DNA of 64,000 nt from Streptomyces sp. NRRL F-4489 (lineage in GTDB: Bacteria > Actinomycetota > Actinomycetes > Streptomycetales > Streptomycetaceae): positions 1 through 64,000 of the forward strand of contig NZ_LLZI01000079.1 in the NCBI RefSeq assembly GCF_001509485.1, written 5' to 3'. The notes beneath the pieces were generated by a model that saw only the letters and a list, made by a program, of their open reading frames with translations, did not search any database and was not told the origin of the DNA. How positions within the stretch are numbered: the stretch's first letter is position 1; the number at the start of each line of letters is the position of its first letter. Below are positions 1-10,968 of this stretch, piece after piece. Made by a program: the position numbers and the translations under genes.

Positions 1-143
1 CGGTCGGCGGGGTCGGCGGGGACCGGGCGGAGGACGGTGGTGTTGGGGTCCTCGTCGGTCGGGGGGTCGGCGGGGCGGTGCGGTGGCCGCGGGGGTATCG
101 GTGGGATGCGCGGAGCATCGGCGTAATCGGCGTCGGCGCTCAC
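1..143 (-). CDS. N-terminus of an unrecognised protein with proline-rich start (partial)
   Basis: The reverse strand reads open from a GTG at 143 to the window edge, 47 codons without a stop. The GTG is preceded by a strong GAGGGGGAGC ribosome site. The visible peptide is acidic at first (VSADADYADA), then rich in Pro and Arg (IPPIPPRPPHRP), then Asp/Pro-rich. Such disordered leaders are common on Streptomyces membrane proteins and kinases, but no domain lies in the window, so no function is offered. It diverges from the aldolase-like gene at 358. The call rests only on ribosome site, frame and composition. Confidence 0.5.
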   Translation of the reverse strand, partial: MSADADYADAPRIPPIPPRPPHRPADPPTDEDPNTTVLRPVPADPAD

Positions 144-357
144 CAGCGCTCCCCCTCGCACGGTGTGCCCCGGACCCGACGACAATCGGGGCAGGGTGGC
201 TCGTATCCGGACATCACGCCGCTGACCTGCTGGTTGCGGTGTCGAGCCACTGTAAGGGCTGGCCCGGCCGGCGCTCCAACCCCGGGCGGGTGGCCGCCGG
301 TTCCGGTGCGGTTCGTCCCCCTACCCAGCGGTAGAGGTGTCTGGCAGGCTGCGGGCC

Positions 358-1638
358 ATGTCCCTGAAACCCCCCATGGCGGTGTCCGCGAGTGCCGAGC
401 GTCCCCGGGTCCTCGGACCGGATGCCGCGGCCCCGGTCCCCCCGGGCCGTACCGCGCTCGACCGGGCCACCGCGCACCTCGACGCGCCGCTGGCGGTCGT
501 CGACCTGGCCGCGTTCGACGCCAACGCCGACGACCTGGTGCGCCGGGCGAAGGGCAAGCCGATCCGGGTGGCGAGCAAGTCGGTGCGCTGCCGGGCGCTG
601 CTGGAGCGGGTGCTGGCGCGGGACGGCTTCGCGGGGATCATGAGCTTCACGCTGGCCGAGTCGCTGTGGCTGGCCCGGTCGGGCTTCGAGGACGTGCTGC
701 TGGCGTATCCGTCGGCGGACCGGGCCGGGTTCGCGGAGCTGGCGGGCGATCCGGGGCTCGCGGCGGCGGTGACGGTGATGGCCGACGACCCGGCGCAGCT
801 GGACCTGATCGACGCCGCGCGCCCCGGCGGACCGGGCAGCGGCGCGGAGATACGGATCTGCCTGGAGCTGGACACCTCGCTGCGGGCGGGCGGCGGCCGG
901 GTGCGGATCGGGGCCCGGCGGTCGCCGCTGCGGGACCCGGAGGCGCTGGCCGCGCTGGCCCGGACGGTGGTGCGGCGCCGCGGGTTCCGGCTGGTGGGGC
1001 TGATGGCGTACGAGGGGCATGTGGCGGGGGTGGGCGACGAGGTCGCCGGGCGGCCGGTGCGGTCGCGGGCGATCCGGATGATGCAGGCGGCGGCGCGGAA
1101 GGAGCTGGCGCGGCGGCGCTGGGAGGCGGTGCGGGCGGTGCGCGCGGTCGCGCCGCGGCTGGCGTTCGTCAACGGCGGCGGCACGGGCAGTGTGCAGCAC
1201 ACCGCGGCGGAGGCGGCGGTCACCGAGGTCGCGGCCGGTTCGGGGCTGTACGTACCGCGGCTGTTCGACAACTTCCGGTCGTTCAGCGGGCGGCCGGCGG
1301 CGCTGTTCGCGCAGCCGGTGGTGCGGCGGCCGGGGCCCGGGGTGGTGACGGTCCTGGGCGGCGGCTATCCGGCGTCGGGGGTGGCGGGCGCGGACCGGCT
1401 GCCGGAGCCGTATCTGCCGGCCGGGCTGCGCTACGACCCGCAGGAGGGGCCGGGCGAGGTGCAGACGCCGCTGCTGGGGGCGGCGGCGGACGGGCTGGCG
1501 ATCGGCGACAAGGTGTGGTTCCGGCACGCCAAGGCCGGGGAGCTGTGCGAGCGGTTCGCACGGCTGCATCTGGTCGAGGGGGAACGGGTGGTGGCGACGG
1601 TGCCGACGTACCGGGGCGAGGGCCGCACCTTCCTGTAA
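358..1638 (+). CDS. Amino-acid deaminase/aldolase, PLP fold-type III (alanine racemase N-domain)
   Basis: Predicted PLP enzyme related to D-threonine aldolase and D-serine dehydratase. The N-terminal half has the alanine-racemase-like barrel pattern, with the likely Schiff-base lysine in the RVASKSVR stretch near residue 60, and GLMAYEGHVAG and FVNGGGTGSVQ motifs that usually line the phosphate pocket. Length (426 aa) fits the family. The start is uncertain: GTG at 337 and ATG at 358 are in frame, and neither has a strong ribosome site; ATG 358 is used. Substrate cannot be told from sequence. It stands alone, convergent with the HAD gene downstream. Confidence 0.75.
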   Translation: MSLKPPMAVSASAERPRVLGPDAAAPVPPGRTALDRATAHLDAPLAVVDLAAFDANADDLVRRAKGKPIRVASKSVRCRALLERVLARDGFAGIMSFTLAESLWLARSGFEDVLLAYPSADRAGFAELAGDPGLAAAVTVMADDPAQLDLIDAARPGGPGSGAEIRICLELDTSLRAGGGRVRIGARRSPLRDPEALAALARTVVRRRGFRLVGLMAYEGHVAGVGDEVAGRPVRSRAIRMMQAAARKELARRRWEAVRAVRAVAPRLAFVNGGGTGSVQHTAAEAAVTEVAAGSGLYVPRLFDNFRSFSGRPAALFAQPVVRRPGPGVVTVLGGGYPASGVAGADRLPEPYLPAGLRYDPQEGPGEVQTPLLGAAADGLAIGDKVWFRHAKAGELCERFARLHLVEGERVVATVPTYRGEGRTFL

Positions 1639-1678
1639 GGAGTGCGCGACCCCCACCCCGGGACCGGCCGAGGACGCC

Positions 1679-2962
<1,284 letters not shown>

Positions 2963-3060
2963 GGATTCCTCCGTGGTCAGGGGGGAAGCACGCCGGGACC
3001 GGCACGCGGTGGTGCCGGTCCCGATGTTGATCTTGGAGCCTACAGGGGGCCCGCCGGGGC

Positions 3061-3861
3061 TTACACGGGGGTGACGTAGGCTCCGGCGATGCCGCCGTCG
3101 ACCAGGAATTCGGCGGCGTTGACGAACGAGGAGTCGTCGCTGGCGAGGAAGGCGACCGCGGCGGCGATCTCCTCCGGCTCGGCGAACCGCCCGGCCGGGA
3201 CGTGCACCAGGCGGCGCGCGGCCCGCTCGGGGTCCTTGGCGAACAGCTCCTTCAGCAGCGGGGTGTTGACCGGGCCGGGGCACAGCGCGTTGACCCGGAT
3301 GCCCTCGCGGGCGAACTGCACGCCCAGTTCGCGGGACATCGCCAGTACGCCGCCCTTGGAGGCGGTGTAGCTGATCTGCGAGGTGGCGGCGCCCATCACG
3401 GCGACGAAGGAGGCGGTGTTGATGATCGAGCCGCCGCGCCCGGTCTGCTCGAACTGCCGCCGCATGTAGGGCAGCGCGTGCTTGCAGCAGAGGTAGACCG
3501 AGGTGAGGTTGACCTCCTGGACGCGCTTCCAGGCGTCCAGGCCGGTGGTGAGGATGGAGTCGTCGTCGGGCGGGGAGATCCCGGCGTTGTTGAACGCGAT
3601 GTCCACCGAGCCGTAGGTCTCGAAGGCGGTGCGGTACAGCGCCTCGACCTGCTCGGCGTCGGTGACGTCGACCTGGACGAAGGTGCCGCCGACCTCTTCC
3701 GCGGCGGCCTTGCCGGCGCTCTCGTCGATATCGGCGCAGACGACGTTGGCGCCTTCGGAGGCCAGCCGGCGGGCGGTGGCCAGGCCGATGCCGCTGCCGG
3801 CACCGGTGATCACGGCGGTACGGCCGGCGAGGCGGCGGCAGACGGCGGTCTGGTCGGTCAC
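3061..3861 (-). CDS. Short-chain dehydrogenase/reductase of the ethanolamine module
   Basis: 266 aa classical SDR. Cofactor motif TGAGSGIG is near residue 20, NNAG near 95, catalytic Ser in INTASF and the YTASK pair near 165; ADID after beta-2 suggests NAD(H) preference. GTG 3861 has GGAGAG just upstream; the longer open frame reaching back into the aldehyde dehydrogenase is not used. It is the last gene of the run glnA4-ALDH-SDR, 32 nt after the ALDH stop. Inference: it oxidises the hydroxyl of gamma-glutamylethanolamide to the aldehyde that the ALDH then uses. A fatty-acid-type 3-oxoacyl reductase role is the alternative by sequence alone. Confidence 0.8.
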   Translation of the reverse strand: MTDQTAVCRRLAGRTAVITGAGSGIGLATARRLASEGANVVCADIDESAGKAAAEEVGGTFVQVDVTDAEQVEALYRTAFETYGSVDIAFNNAGISPPDDDSILTTGLDAWKRVQEVNLTSVYLCCKHALPYMRRQFEQTGRGGSIINTASFVAVMGAATSQISYTASKGGVLAMSRELGVQFAREGIRVNALCPGPVNTPLLKELFAKDPERAARRLVHVPAGRFAEPEEIAAAVAFLASDDSSFVNAAEFLVDGGIAGAYVTPV

Positions 3862-3893
3862 GTGCTCTCCTCGGTGCGGGGTGCGGTGCGGGT

Positions 3894-5267
3894 TCACGAG
3901 CCGGACGGCTCGGTGGCGATGAAGATGTTCTTGGTCTCGGTGAAGGCCCTCAGCGCGTCCGGGCCCAGTTCGCGGCCCAGTCCGGACTGCTTGAAGCCGC
4001 CGAACGGGGTCCAGTAGCGGACGCTGCTGTGGGAGTTGACCGAGAGGTTGCCGGCCGCGACGGCCCGCGAGACGCGCAGCGCGCGGCCCACGTCGCGGGT
4101 CCACAGCGAGCCGGACAGGCCGTAGTCGGTGGCGTTGGCGAGCCGGACGGCGTCGGCCTCGTCCTCGAAGGGGAGGACGACGGCGACCGGGCCGAAGATC
4201 TCCTCGACGGCGGTGCGGTCGCCGGGGCGGCCCTCCAGGACGGTGGCCGGGTACCAGAAGCCCTTGCCGGCCGGGGCGTCGCCGCGGATGGCGGCCGGGG
4301 CGTCCTCGGTGACGTAGGAGCGGACCCGGTCGCGCTGGGCGGCGGAGATCAGCGGGCCCATCCGCGTGGCGGGGTCGGCGGGGTCGCCGGCGGTGAACGC
4401 CTTGACCGCGGGCTCCAGCAGCTCCAGGAAGCGGTCGTAGACGGTGCGCTGGACGAGGATGCGGCTGCGGGCGCAGCAGTCCTGGCCGGTGTTGTCGAGG
4501 AACGAGCCGGGGGCGGCGGCCGCGGCGGCCTCGAGGTCGGCGTCGGCGAAGACGATGTTCGGGCTCTTGCCGCCGAGTTCGAGGGTGAGCCGCTTCGTTT
4601 GCGCCGCGCACTGGGCGGCGATCCGGCGGCCGGTGGCGGTGGAGCCGGTGAAGACGACCTTGGCGACGCCGGGGTGGTCGACCAGGGCGCTGCCGGTGAC
4701 CGGGCCCTCGCCGGGCAGCACCTGGAACAGGCCCTCGGGCAGCCCGGCCTCCAGGGCGAGTTCGGCCAGGCGCAGGGCGGTGAGCGGGGTGGTCTCGGCG
4801 GGTTTGAGCAGGACGGCGTTGCCGGCCGCGAGGGCGGGGGCGGTGCCCCAGGCGGCGATCGGCATCGGGAAGTTCCAGGGGGCGATGACGGCGACCACGC
4901 CGAGCGGTTCCTGGACGGTGAGGTTCAGACCGCCCGCGACCGGGATCTGGGTGCCGGTCAGGCGCTCCACTCCCCCGGCGGCGTAGTGCAGCAGATCGCG
5001 GACGTTGCCGGCCTCCCAGCGGGCGTTGCCGATCGGGTGCCCGGCCTCCCGCAGCTCCAGCTGGGCGAGCGGTTCGATCCGCTCGTCCACGGCGTCGGCG
5101 AAGCGACGCAGCAGCCGGGCCCGGTCGCCGGGCGCCACCGCGGCCCACGCCTGCTGGGCGGCGGCGGCCCGGCGGACGGCCGCGTCGACCGCGTCGGGCG
5201 GGGTGGTGGGGACGGTGGCCACCACCTCCTCGGTCGCCGGGTTGAGGATGGTCAGCTCTTGCAGCAC
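3894..5267 (-). CDS. NAD(P)-dependent aldehyde dehydrogenase of the ethanolamine module
   Basis: 457 aa ALDH. Visible motifs: PWNFPMPIAAWG, FTGSTATGR of the cofactor fold, ELGGKSPN with the catalytic Glu, and nucleophile Cys in GQDCCARSRI (a CysCys pair, so the exact residue is ambiguous); EIFGPV follows. GTG 5267 is chosen because the glnA4 end supplies a TGAGGA ribosome site 5 nt upstream; a GTG overlapping the glnA4 stop is the alternative. It starts 8 nt after glnA4, so translational coupling is likely. The family includes gamma-glutamyl-aminoaldehyde dehydrogenases (PuuC type); context suggests oxidation of a gamma-glutamyl aldehyde to gamma-glutamylglycine. Confidence 0.85.
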   Translation of the reverse strand: MLQELTILNPATEEVVATVPTTPPDAVDAAVRRAAAAQQAWAAVAPGDRARLLRRFADAVDERIEPLAQLELREAGHPIGNARWEAGNVRDLLHYAAGGVERLTGTQIPVAGGLNLTVQEPLGVVAVIAPWNFPMPIAAWGTAPALAAGNAVLLKPAETTPLTALRLAELALEAGLPEGLFQVLPGEGPVTGSALVDHPGVAKVVFTGSTATGRRIAAQCAAQTKRLTLELGGKSPNIVFADADLEAAAAAAPGSFLDNTGQDCCARSRILVQRTVYDRFLELLEPAVKAFTAGDPADPATRMGPLISAAQRDRVRSYVTEDAPAAIRGDAPAGKGFWYPATVLEGRPGDRTAVEEIFGPVAVVLPFEDEADAVRLANATDYGLSGSLWTRDVGRALRVSRAVAAGNLSVNSHSSVRYWTPFGGFKQSGLGRELGPDALRAFTETKNIFIATEPSGS

Positions 5268-5275
5268 GGCGTTCC

Positions 5276-6643
5276 TCACATGCGCTCGAAGGAGCGGAAG
5301 CGCTCCCAGTCCGTGACGGCCGCGTCGTAGGCGTCCTGTTCGACGCGGGCCATGTGGCGGTAGTGGTCGACGACCTCGTCGCCGAAGGCGGCGCGGGCGA
5401 TCTCGCTGCGCTCCCACAGCTCGGCGGCCTCGCGGAGGGTGGTGGGGACGTGCGCGGCGCCGGCGGTGTAGGCGTTGCCGGTGGTGGCGTCCGGGAGCTC
5501 CAGCTCGTGTTCTATGCCGTACAGCCCGGCCGCGACCATCCCGGCGACCGCGAGGTAGGGGTTCACATCGCCGCCGGGGAGGCGGTTCTCCAGGCGGTGG
5601 GCGGGTCCGCGGCCGACCACCCGCAGGGCGCAGGTGCGGTTGTCCGGGCCCCAGGCGACCGCGGTGGGCGCGAACGAGCCGGGGCGGAACCGCTTGTAGG
5701 AGTTGATGTTGGGCGCGTAGAGCAGGGTGAACTCGCGCAGCGCGGCGAGCTGCCCGGCGAGGAAGTGCCGCATGGTCCGGGACATGCCGTACGGGTCGTC
5801 GTCGCCGGCCAGGACCGGGCGGCCCTGCTCATCGCGGAGCGAGAGGTGGATATGACAGGAATTGCCCTCGCGCTCGTCGTACTTGGCCATGAAGGTGAGC
5901 GCCATGCCCTCCTGGGCGGCGATCTCCTTGGCGCCGGTCTTGTAGACGCTGTGCTGGTCGCAGGTGGTGAGCGCCTCGTCGTAGACGAACACGATCTCGT
6001 GCTGGCCGAGGTTGCACTCGCCCTTGGCGGACTCCACGGTCATCCCGGCCGCGCCCATCTCGTTGCGGATCCGGCGCAGCAGCGGTTCGACGCGGCCGGT
6101 GCCCAGGACGGAGTAGTCGCCGTTCCACTGGTTGGCCGGCGTCATCTGCCGGTAGCCGCGGGACCAGGCGTCCTCGTAGCTGTCCTTGAAGACCATGAAC
6201 TCCAGCTCGGTGCCGGCGTACGCGGTCCAGCCGTGCTCGGCGAGCCGGTCGAGCTGGCGGCGCAGGATCTGCCGGGGGGAGGCGGCGACCGGGGTGCCGT
6301 CGTGCCAGGCGAGATCGGCGGTGATCAGCGCGGTGCCGGGGTTCCAGGGGGTGCGGCGGAGGGTGGCGGGATCGCCGTGCAGGGCGAAGTCGCCGTAGCC
6401 GCGCTCCCAGGAGGCCATCGCGTAGCCGTCGACGGTGTTGAGGTCCACATCGACGGCGAGGAGGTAGTTGCAGCCCTCCGTGCCGTGGTCGAGGACGGTG
6501 TCGAGGAAGTAGCGGGCGGCGAACCGCTTGCCCTGGAGCCTGCCTTGCATATCGGTGAAGGCGAGGACGACAGTGTCGATCTCCCCGCGGTCGACGAGGG
6601 CGGTGAGCTCCTCGACGGCGAGCGGGGGCGTGCGGTCTGCCAC
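5276..6643 (-). CDS. glnA4: GlnA4-type gamma-glutamylethanolamide synthetase (glutamine synthetase family)
   Basis: 455 aa ATP-dependent ligase of the glutamine synthetase fold. It carries the N-terminal beta-grasp (VVLAFTDMQGRLQGKRF), metal-binding GTELEFMVF, NSCHIHLSL in place of the usual NGSGMH pattern, and GRGPAHRLENRLPGGDVNPYLAVAG. It lacks a recognisable adenylylation-loop tyrosine. GTG 6643 has AGGAGG seven bases upstream. It heads the minus-strand operon with ALDH and SDR and faces a GntR regulator and an ethanolamine permease, the setting of S. coelicolor GlnA4 (SCO1613), reported to glutamylate ethanolamine. A polyamine ligase (GlnA2/GlnA3 type) is the main alternative; the neighbours argue for ethanolamine. 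Confidence 0.85.
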   Translation of the reverse strand: MADRTPPLAVEELTALVDRGEIDTVVLAFTDMQGRLQGKRFAARYFLDTVLDHGTEGCNYLLAVDVDLNTVDGYAMASWERGYGDFALHGDPATLRRTPWNPGTALITADLAWHDGTPVAASPRQILRRQLDRLAEHGWTAYAGTELEFMVFKDSYEDAWSRGYRQMTPANQWNGDYSVLGTGRVEPLLRRIRNEMGAAGMTVESAKGECNLGQHEIVFVYDEALTTCDQHSVYKTGAKEIAAQEGMALTFMAKYDEREGNSCHIHLSLRDEQGRPVLAGDDDPYGMSRTMRHFLAGQLAALREFTLLYAPNINSYKRFRPGSFAPTAVAWGPDNRTCALRVVGRGPAHRLENRLPGGDVNPYLAVAGMVAAGLYGIEHELELPDATTGNAYTAGAAHVPTTLREAAELWERSEIARAAFGDEVVDHYRHMARVEQDAYDAAVTDWERFRSFERM

Positions 6644-6716
6644 GGTGGTGCCTCCTGTCGCTGCATCCGGAGGCCATAAGGTAGCCACACGGACCATTGA
6701 TTGGGAAGGGGTTCCG

Positions 6717-7478
6717 ATGGACGGTGCGGCCGACCGGCTGGCTCCGGTGCTGCGGCCGGTCCGCGCGGGCAACGGCTTCGAGGAGGCGCTGGAGCAGATA
6801 CTCCAGGTCGTCCGGCTCGGACTCGTACCGCAGGGCGAACGGCTGCCCGCCGAGCGGGAGTTGGCGGAACGGCTCCAGATCAGCCGGGTCACGCTGCGCG
6901 AGGTGCTCAAGGTCCTCCAGGACGAGGGCCTGGTGGAGAGCCGGCGCGGCCGCTACGGCGGCACGTTCGTCCGGGTGCGCACCGACAGCCCGGACGAGGC
7001 GGAGCTGCGGCGCCGGGTCGGGCGGACCGACGTGGAGGACATCCTGCGCTTCCGGGAGGTGCTGGAGGTCGGTGCGGCCGGACTGTGCGCGGCGCACGGG
7101 CTCACCGATGACCAGGCGGAACGGCTGCGGGCCGCGCTGGCCGCGACCCAGGACGCGCCGCTGGCCGACTACCGGCGGCGCGACACGCTGCTGCACCTGA
7201 CGCTGGCCGAGCTGTCCGGGTCGCCGTCGCTGGCCGCCCAGTACGCCGCGGTCCGGGCGCGCGTCAACGACCTGCTGGACTGCATCCCGCTGCTGGTGCG
7301 CAATCTGGAGCACTCGCAGACCCAGCACGGCGCGCTGGTGGAGGCGGTACTGGAGGGCGACGCGGACGGGGCGCGCGAGGTGATGCGGGAGCACTGCTGC
7401 GGCACCGCGGCGCTGCTGCGCGGCTTCCTGTCCGGACCGGCGGAGCCGGCCGCCCGGCGCGGCGACGGCGCCCGGTAG
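6717..7478 (+). CDS. GntR/FadR-family regulator of the ethanolamine module
   Basis: 253 aa. The N-terminal winged helix is typical GntR (LPAERELAERLQISRVTLREVLKVLQDEGLV); the all-helical C-terminus (RFREVLEVGAAGLCA to HGALVEAVLEGDADGAREVMREH) is an FCD ligand domain, which often binds a carboxylate through a metal. ATG 6717 follows GAAGGGG. It is divergent from glnA4 with 73 nt between start codons and precedes the permease, so it probably controls both directions. The orthologous S. coelicolor gene beside glnA4 has been described as an Epu-type regulator (from memory). Effector is inferred to be ethanolamine or a gamma-glutamyl product. Confidence 0.85.
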   Translation: MDGAADRLAPVLRPVRAGNGFEEALEQILQVVRLGLVPQGERLPAERELAERLQISRVTLREVLKVLQDEGLVESRRGRYGGTFVRVRTDSPDEAELRRRVGRTDVEDILRFREVLEVGAAGLCAAHGLTDDQAERLRAALAATQDAPLADYRRRDTLLHLTLAELSGSPSLAAQYAAVRARVNDLLDCIPLLVRNLEHSQTQHGALVEAVLEGDADGAREVMREHCCGTAALLRGFLSGPAEPAARRGDGAR

Positions 7479-7494
7479 GCGGGACCCGTCCCGC
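7479..7494. terminator. Perfect 7-bp inverted repeat just after the GntR stop
   Basis: GCGGGAC and GTCCCGC flank two bases, starting directly after the regulator's TAG. As RNA it needs two pairs to open for a loop. It could be a weak terminator or a protein site for the permease promoter. Confidence 0.3.
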
Positions 7495-7555
7495 GCCGCC
7501 CGCCCCCGTAACGAGTGTTTTACGCACGGGTCTTGCGCTGAGCGCCCCGGCCAGC

Positions 7556-7577
7556 AAAGGTGTGCGGCTAAACCTTT
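7556..7577. promoter_or_regulatory. Inverted repeat AAAGGT-N10-ACCTTT before the permease
   Basis: A perfect 6-bp inverted repeat with arm centres about one and a half helical turns apart, 34 nt upstream of the permease ATG, in the only stretch of this gap with A/T runs. It is a candidate operator for the adjacent GntR regulator or a promoter element. No matching copy was seen in the glnA4/GntR divergent gap, which weakens the assignment. Confidence 0.35.
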
Positions 7578-7610
7578 ACTCCGGTTGTCCCCGCGAGGCA
7601 GGAGCGGCTC

Positions 7611-9089
<1,479 letters not shown>

Positions 9090-9190
9090 GCCGGGGCGGC
9101 GTGCCGCCGCGTCTTTGCGCCGCACCGCCCGTACGCCCCGGCCCGTAAGGCCGCACCCCTCACCCACCGCACCTCAGGAGGTCCCCCGCC

Positions 9191-9889
9191 ATGTCCCGCT
9201 CCACCCCGCCGCCGCTGATCGGCATCAGCACCTACCAGGAGGAGGCCCGGTGGGGCGTGTGGACGCTGCCCGCCGCGCTGGTGCCGGCCGGCTACCCGCG
9301 GCTGGTGCGCCGGGCGGGCGGCCTGCCCGCGCTGCTGCCGCCCGGCGACCCGGACACCGCCGCGGCGACCGTCGCCCGGCTGGACGGCCTGGTGATCGCC
9401 GGCGGCGCGGACATCGCCCCCGAGCGCTACGGCGCCGAGCCGGACCCCCGCACCGGGCCGCCCGCCCCGGACCGGGACGCCTGGGAACTCGCCCTGATCG
9501 AGGCCGCGTTGACGGCCCGGGTCCCGCTGCTGGGCATCTGCCGCGGCCTCCAGCTGCTGAACGTCGCCCTCGGCGGCACGCTCGTCCAGCACGTGGAGGG
9601 CCATTCCGGCCCGCCCGGCGCCTTCGCCCGCCACGAGATCACGCCCGTGCCGGGCACGCTGCTGGCCTCGGCGCTGCCGGGGCCGGTGTCGGTGCCGACG
9701 TACCACCATCAGGCGGTGGATCGCCTCGGGCGGGGGCTGGTCGCCTCGGCGCATGCGGCGGACGGCACGGTCGAGGCCGTCGAGTTGCCGGGGGCCCCGG
9801 CGTTTGCCGTGCAGTGGCATCCCGAGGCGGGGGAGGACACCAGGGTCATGGACGCGCTCGTGTCGGCGGCCCGTACGACGCCGGCGTAG
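9191..9889 (+). CDS. Gamma-glutamyl-gamma-aminobutyrate hydrolase family (PuuD-like, peptidase C26)
   Basis: 232 aa class I glutamine-amidotransferase fold: GLVIAGGADIAPERYG oxyanion region, nucleophile Cys in LLGICRGLQLLN, and the His/Glu pair in AVQWHPE. These match PuuD-type hydrolases that split gamma-glutamyl amides. ATG 9191 has AGGAGG ten bases upstream. As last gene of the permease run it would release glutamate from the product of the SDR/ALDH steps, leaving glycine if the substrate is gamma-glutamylglycine. Its 3' end faces the XRE regulator across palindromic element A, which probably ends its transcript. Confidence 0.85.
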   Translation: MSRSTPPPLIGISTYQEEARWGVWTLPAALVPAGYPRLVRRAGGLPALLPPGDPDTAAATVARLDGLVIAGGADIAPERYGAEPDPRTGPPAPDRDAWELALIEAALTARVPLLGICRGLQLLNVALGGTLVQHVEGHSGPPGAFARHEITPVPGTLLASALPGPVSVPTYHHQAVDRLGRGLVASAHAADGTVEAVELPGAPAFAVQWHPEAGEDTRVMDALVSAARTTPA

Positions 9890-9898
9890 CGCCGTCCC

Positions 9899-10333
9899 CT
9901 CCCACGTTGGCGGGTGCCCCGCCGCGGGGTGCGTTTCGTGTGCGCCTTGCGGCGCATCGCTTGATTCCGCTGCGCGGGGCGTTTCGGCCGCGGTGCCGGG
10001 CCTGCGGGGTGGGGGTATGCCGGACTGCTTCGCTTTACGTCCGGCATACCCCCACCCCGCAGACCCGTCCCCTCCCGAGGGGGGTCAATTAAACGGTCAG
10101 TTGGGCCTGGTCCCGGTGGGCCCCTGCGGGCCGTGGTCGGTCGGCGGGCGCTCACCCGCAACACACGACTCGCACCGACCCACCCACGCCAGCCCCCACC
10201 GGCCTGGAAACTCACCCACCCCCGGAGACCCGGCACCGCACCCCGAAAAGCCCCGCGCAGCGGAATACAAGCAATGCGCCGCAGGCGCACACGAAACGAC
10301 CCCCGCGGCGGGAAAGCCAACAACGTGGGAGGC
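9899..10333. repeat. Intergenic palindromic element A
   Basis: About 435 bp without a gene, between convergent 3' ends at 9889 and 10340. The outer arms (about 9900-10000 and 10235-10330) are imperfect inverted repeats of each other, ending in CCCACGTTG at left and CAACGTGGG at right. Inside the left half is the perfect 24-bp palindrome 10002-10062, followed by a conserved CCCCTCCCGAGGGGGGTCAA block. It is clearly homologous to element B (15641-16186) but has lost the second palindrome in its right half. No transposase frame is present. It resembles a MITE- or BIME-like unit and may also stop transcription from both sides. Confidence 0.8.
10002..10062. repeat. Core palindrome P1 of element A (24-bp perfect arms)
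   Basis: Arms 10002-10025 and 10039-10062 are exact reverse complements, both 24 nt, around a 13-nt loop (TGCTTCGCTTTAC). The arm starts CTGCGGGG and ends CCGGAC. The outer bases continue pairing with one mismatch. The RNA hairpin would be extremely stable in either direction. Confidence 0.9.
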
Positions 10334-10339
10334 CAGGCG

Positions 10340-10897
10340 TCAGCCATCGGCAACGCCGACCAACAAAACCCGGCTCCCCGGCGCCACCGCGCGCCAGCGA
10401 TGCGTGACCCCGCCGGCGCAATACAACGTATCGCCGGGCCCGAGCTCATAGCGGCAGCCATCCGCTTCCGCCTCCACCGCACCCGCGACGACGTACATCA
10501 ACTCGTCGTGCGGATGGCGGAATTGCCGCTGCCAGTCATGGCGGCCGGTGAACTCCAGGGCGTGCAACTGCCGCTGCCCGCGGACCAGCGGGCGGACCCG
10601 GCCGCCGGCGTCGTCCTCGGGGACCGCCGCGGAGTCGGCCCGCACCACATCGACCGCGCGGCGCGAGCCATCGGCGGCGGCGAGCAGCCGCACGGCGGTG
10701 GTCTCCAGGGCGTCCGCGATCAGCTGGAGCGACCGCATGCTGGGCCGCGCGCGGTCGTTCTCGATCTGGCTGAGGAACGGCGCGGACAGCCCGGTGGCGC
10801 GGGCCAGTTCGGCCAGTGTCAGTTCCCGGGCGCGGCGCCGCCGCCGGACCGCCGCCCCCACCCGCGGCGCCTCCGCCGCGCCCTCGGACCCGCTCAT
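10340..10897 (-). CDS. XRE-family regulator with cupin domain
   Basis: 185 aa. The N-terminal helix-turn-helix reads RRRRARELTLAELARATGLSAPFLSQIENDRARPSMRSLQLIADAL; the C-terminal cupin barrel shows HPHDELMYVVAG and GDTLYCAGGVTHRW, keeping some metal-binding His. ATG 10897 has GGAGGAGACGGG upstream. It is divergent from the arylsulfotransferase/NCS2 operon, and the gap holds an array of GTTTGA half-sites, so it probably regulates that operon and itself. Cupin-XRE proteins usually sense small carboxylates or amines; the ligand is unknown. Its stop lies 7 nt from the end of element A. Confidence 0.85.
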   Translation of the reverse strand: MSGSEGAAEAPRVGAAVRRRRRARELTLAELARATGLSAPFLSQIENDRARPSMRSLQLIADALETTAVRLLAAADGSRRAVDVVRADSAAVPEDDAGGRVRPLVRGQRQLHALEFTGRHDWQRQFRHPHDELMYVVAGAVEAEADGCRYELGPGDTLYCAGGVTHRWRAVAPGSRVLLVGVADG

Positions 10898-10968
10898 CCC
10901 GTCTCCTCCCCGCGCTGGTTTATCGCGCCGTTCACAGCCCCGCAACACACCGGCCCTAGCGTCTACGC

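Noticed and set aside
9890..10339. Insertion sequence or integrated plasmid remnant
   Set aside because: Terminal inverted repeats exist, but there is no transposase fragment and no obvious target duplication, so repeat element is the safer label.
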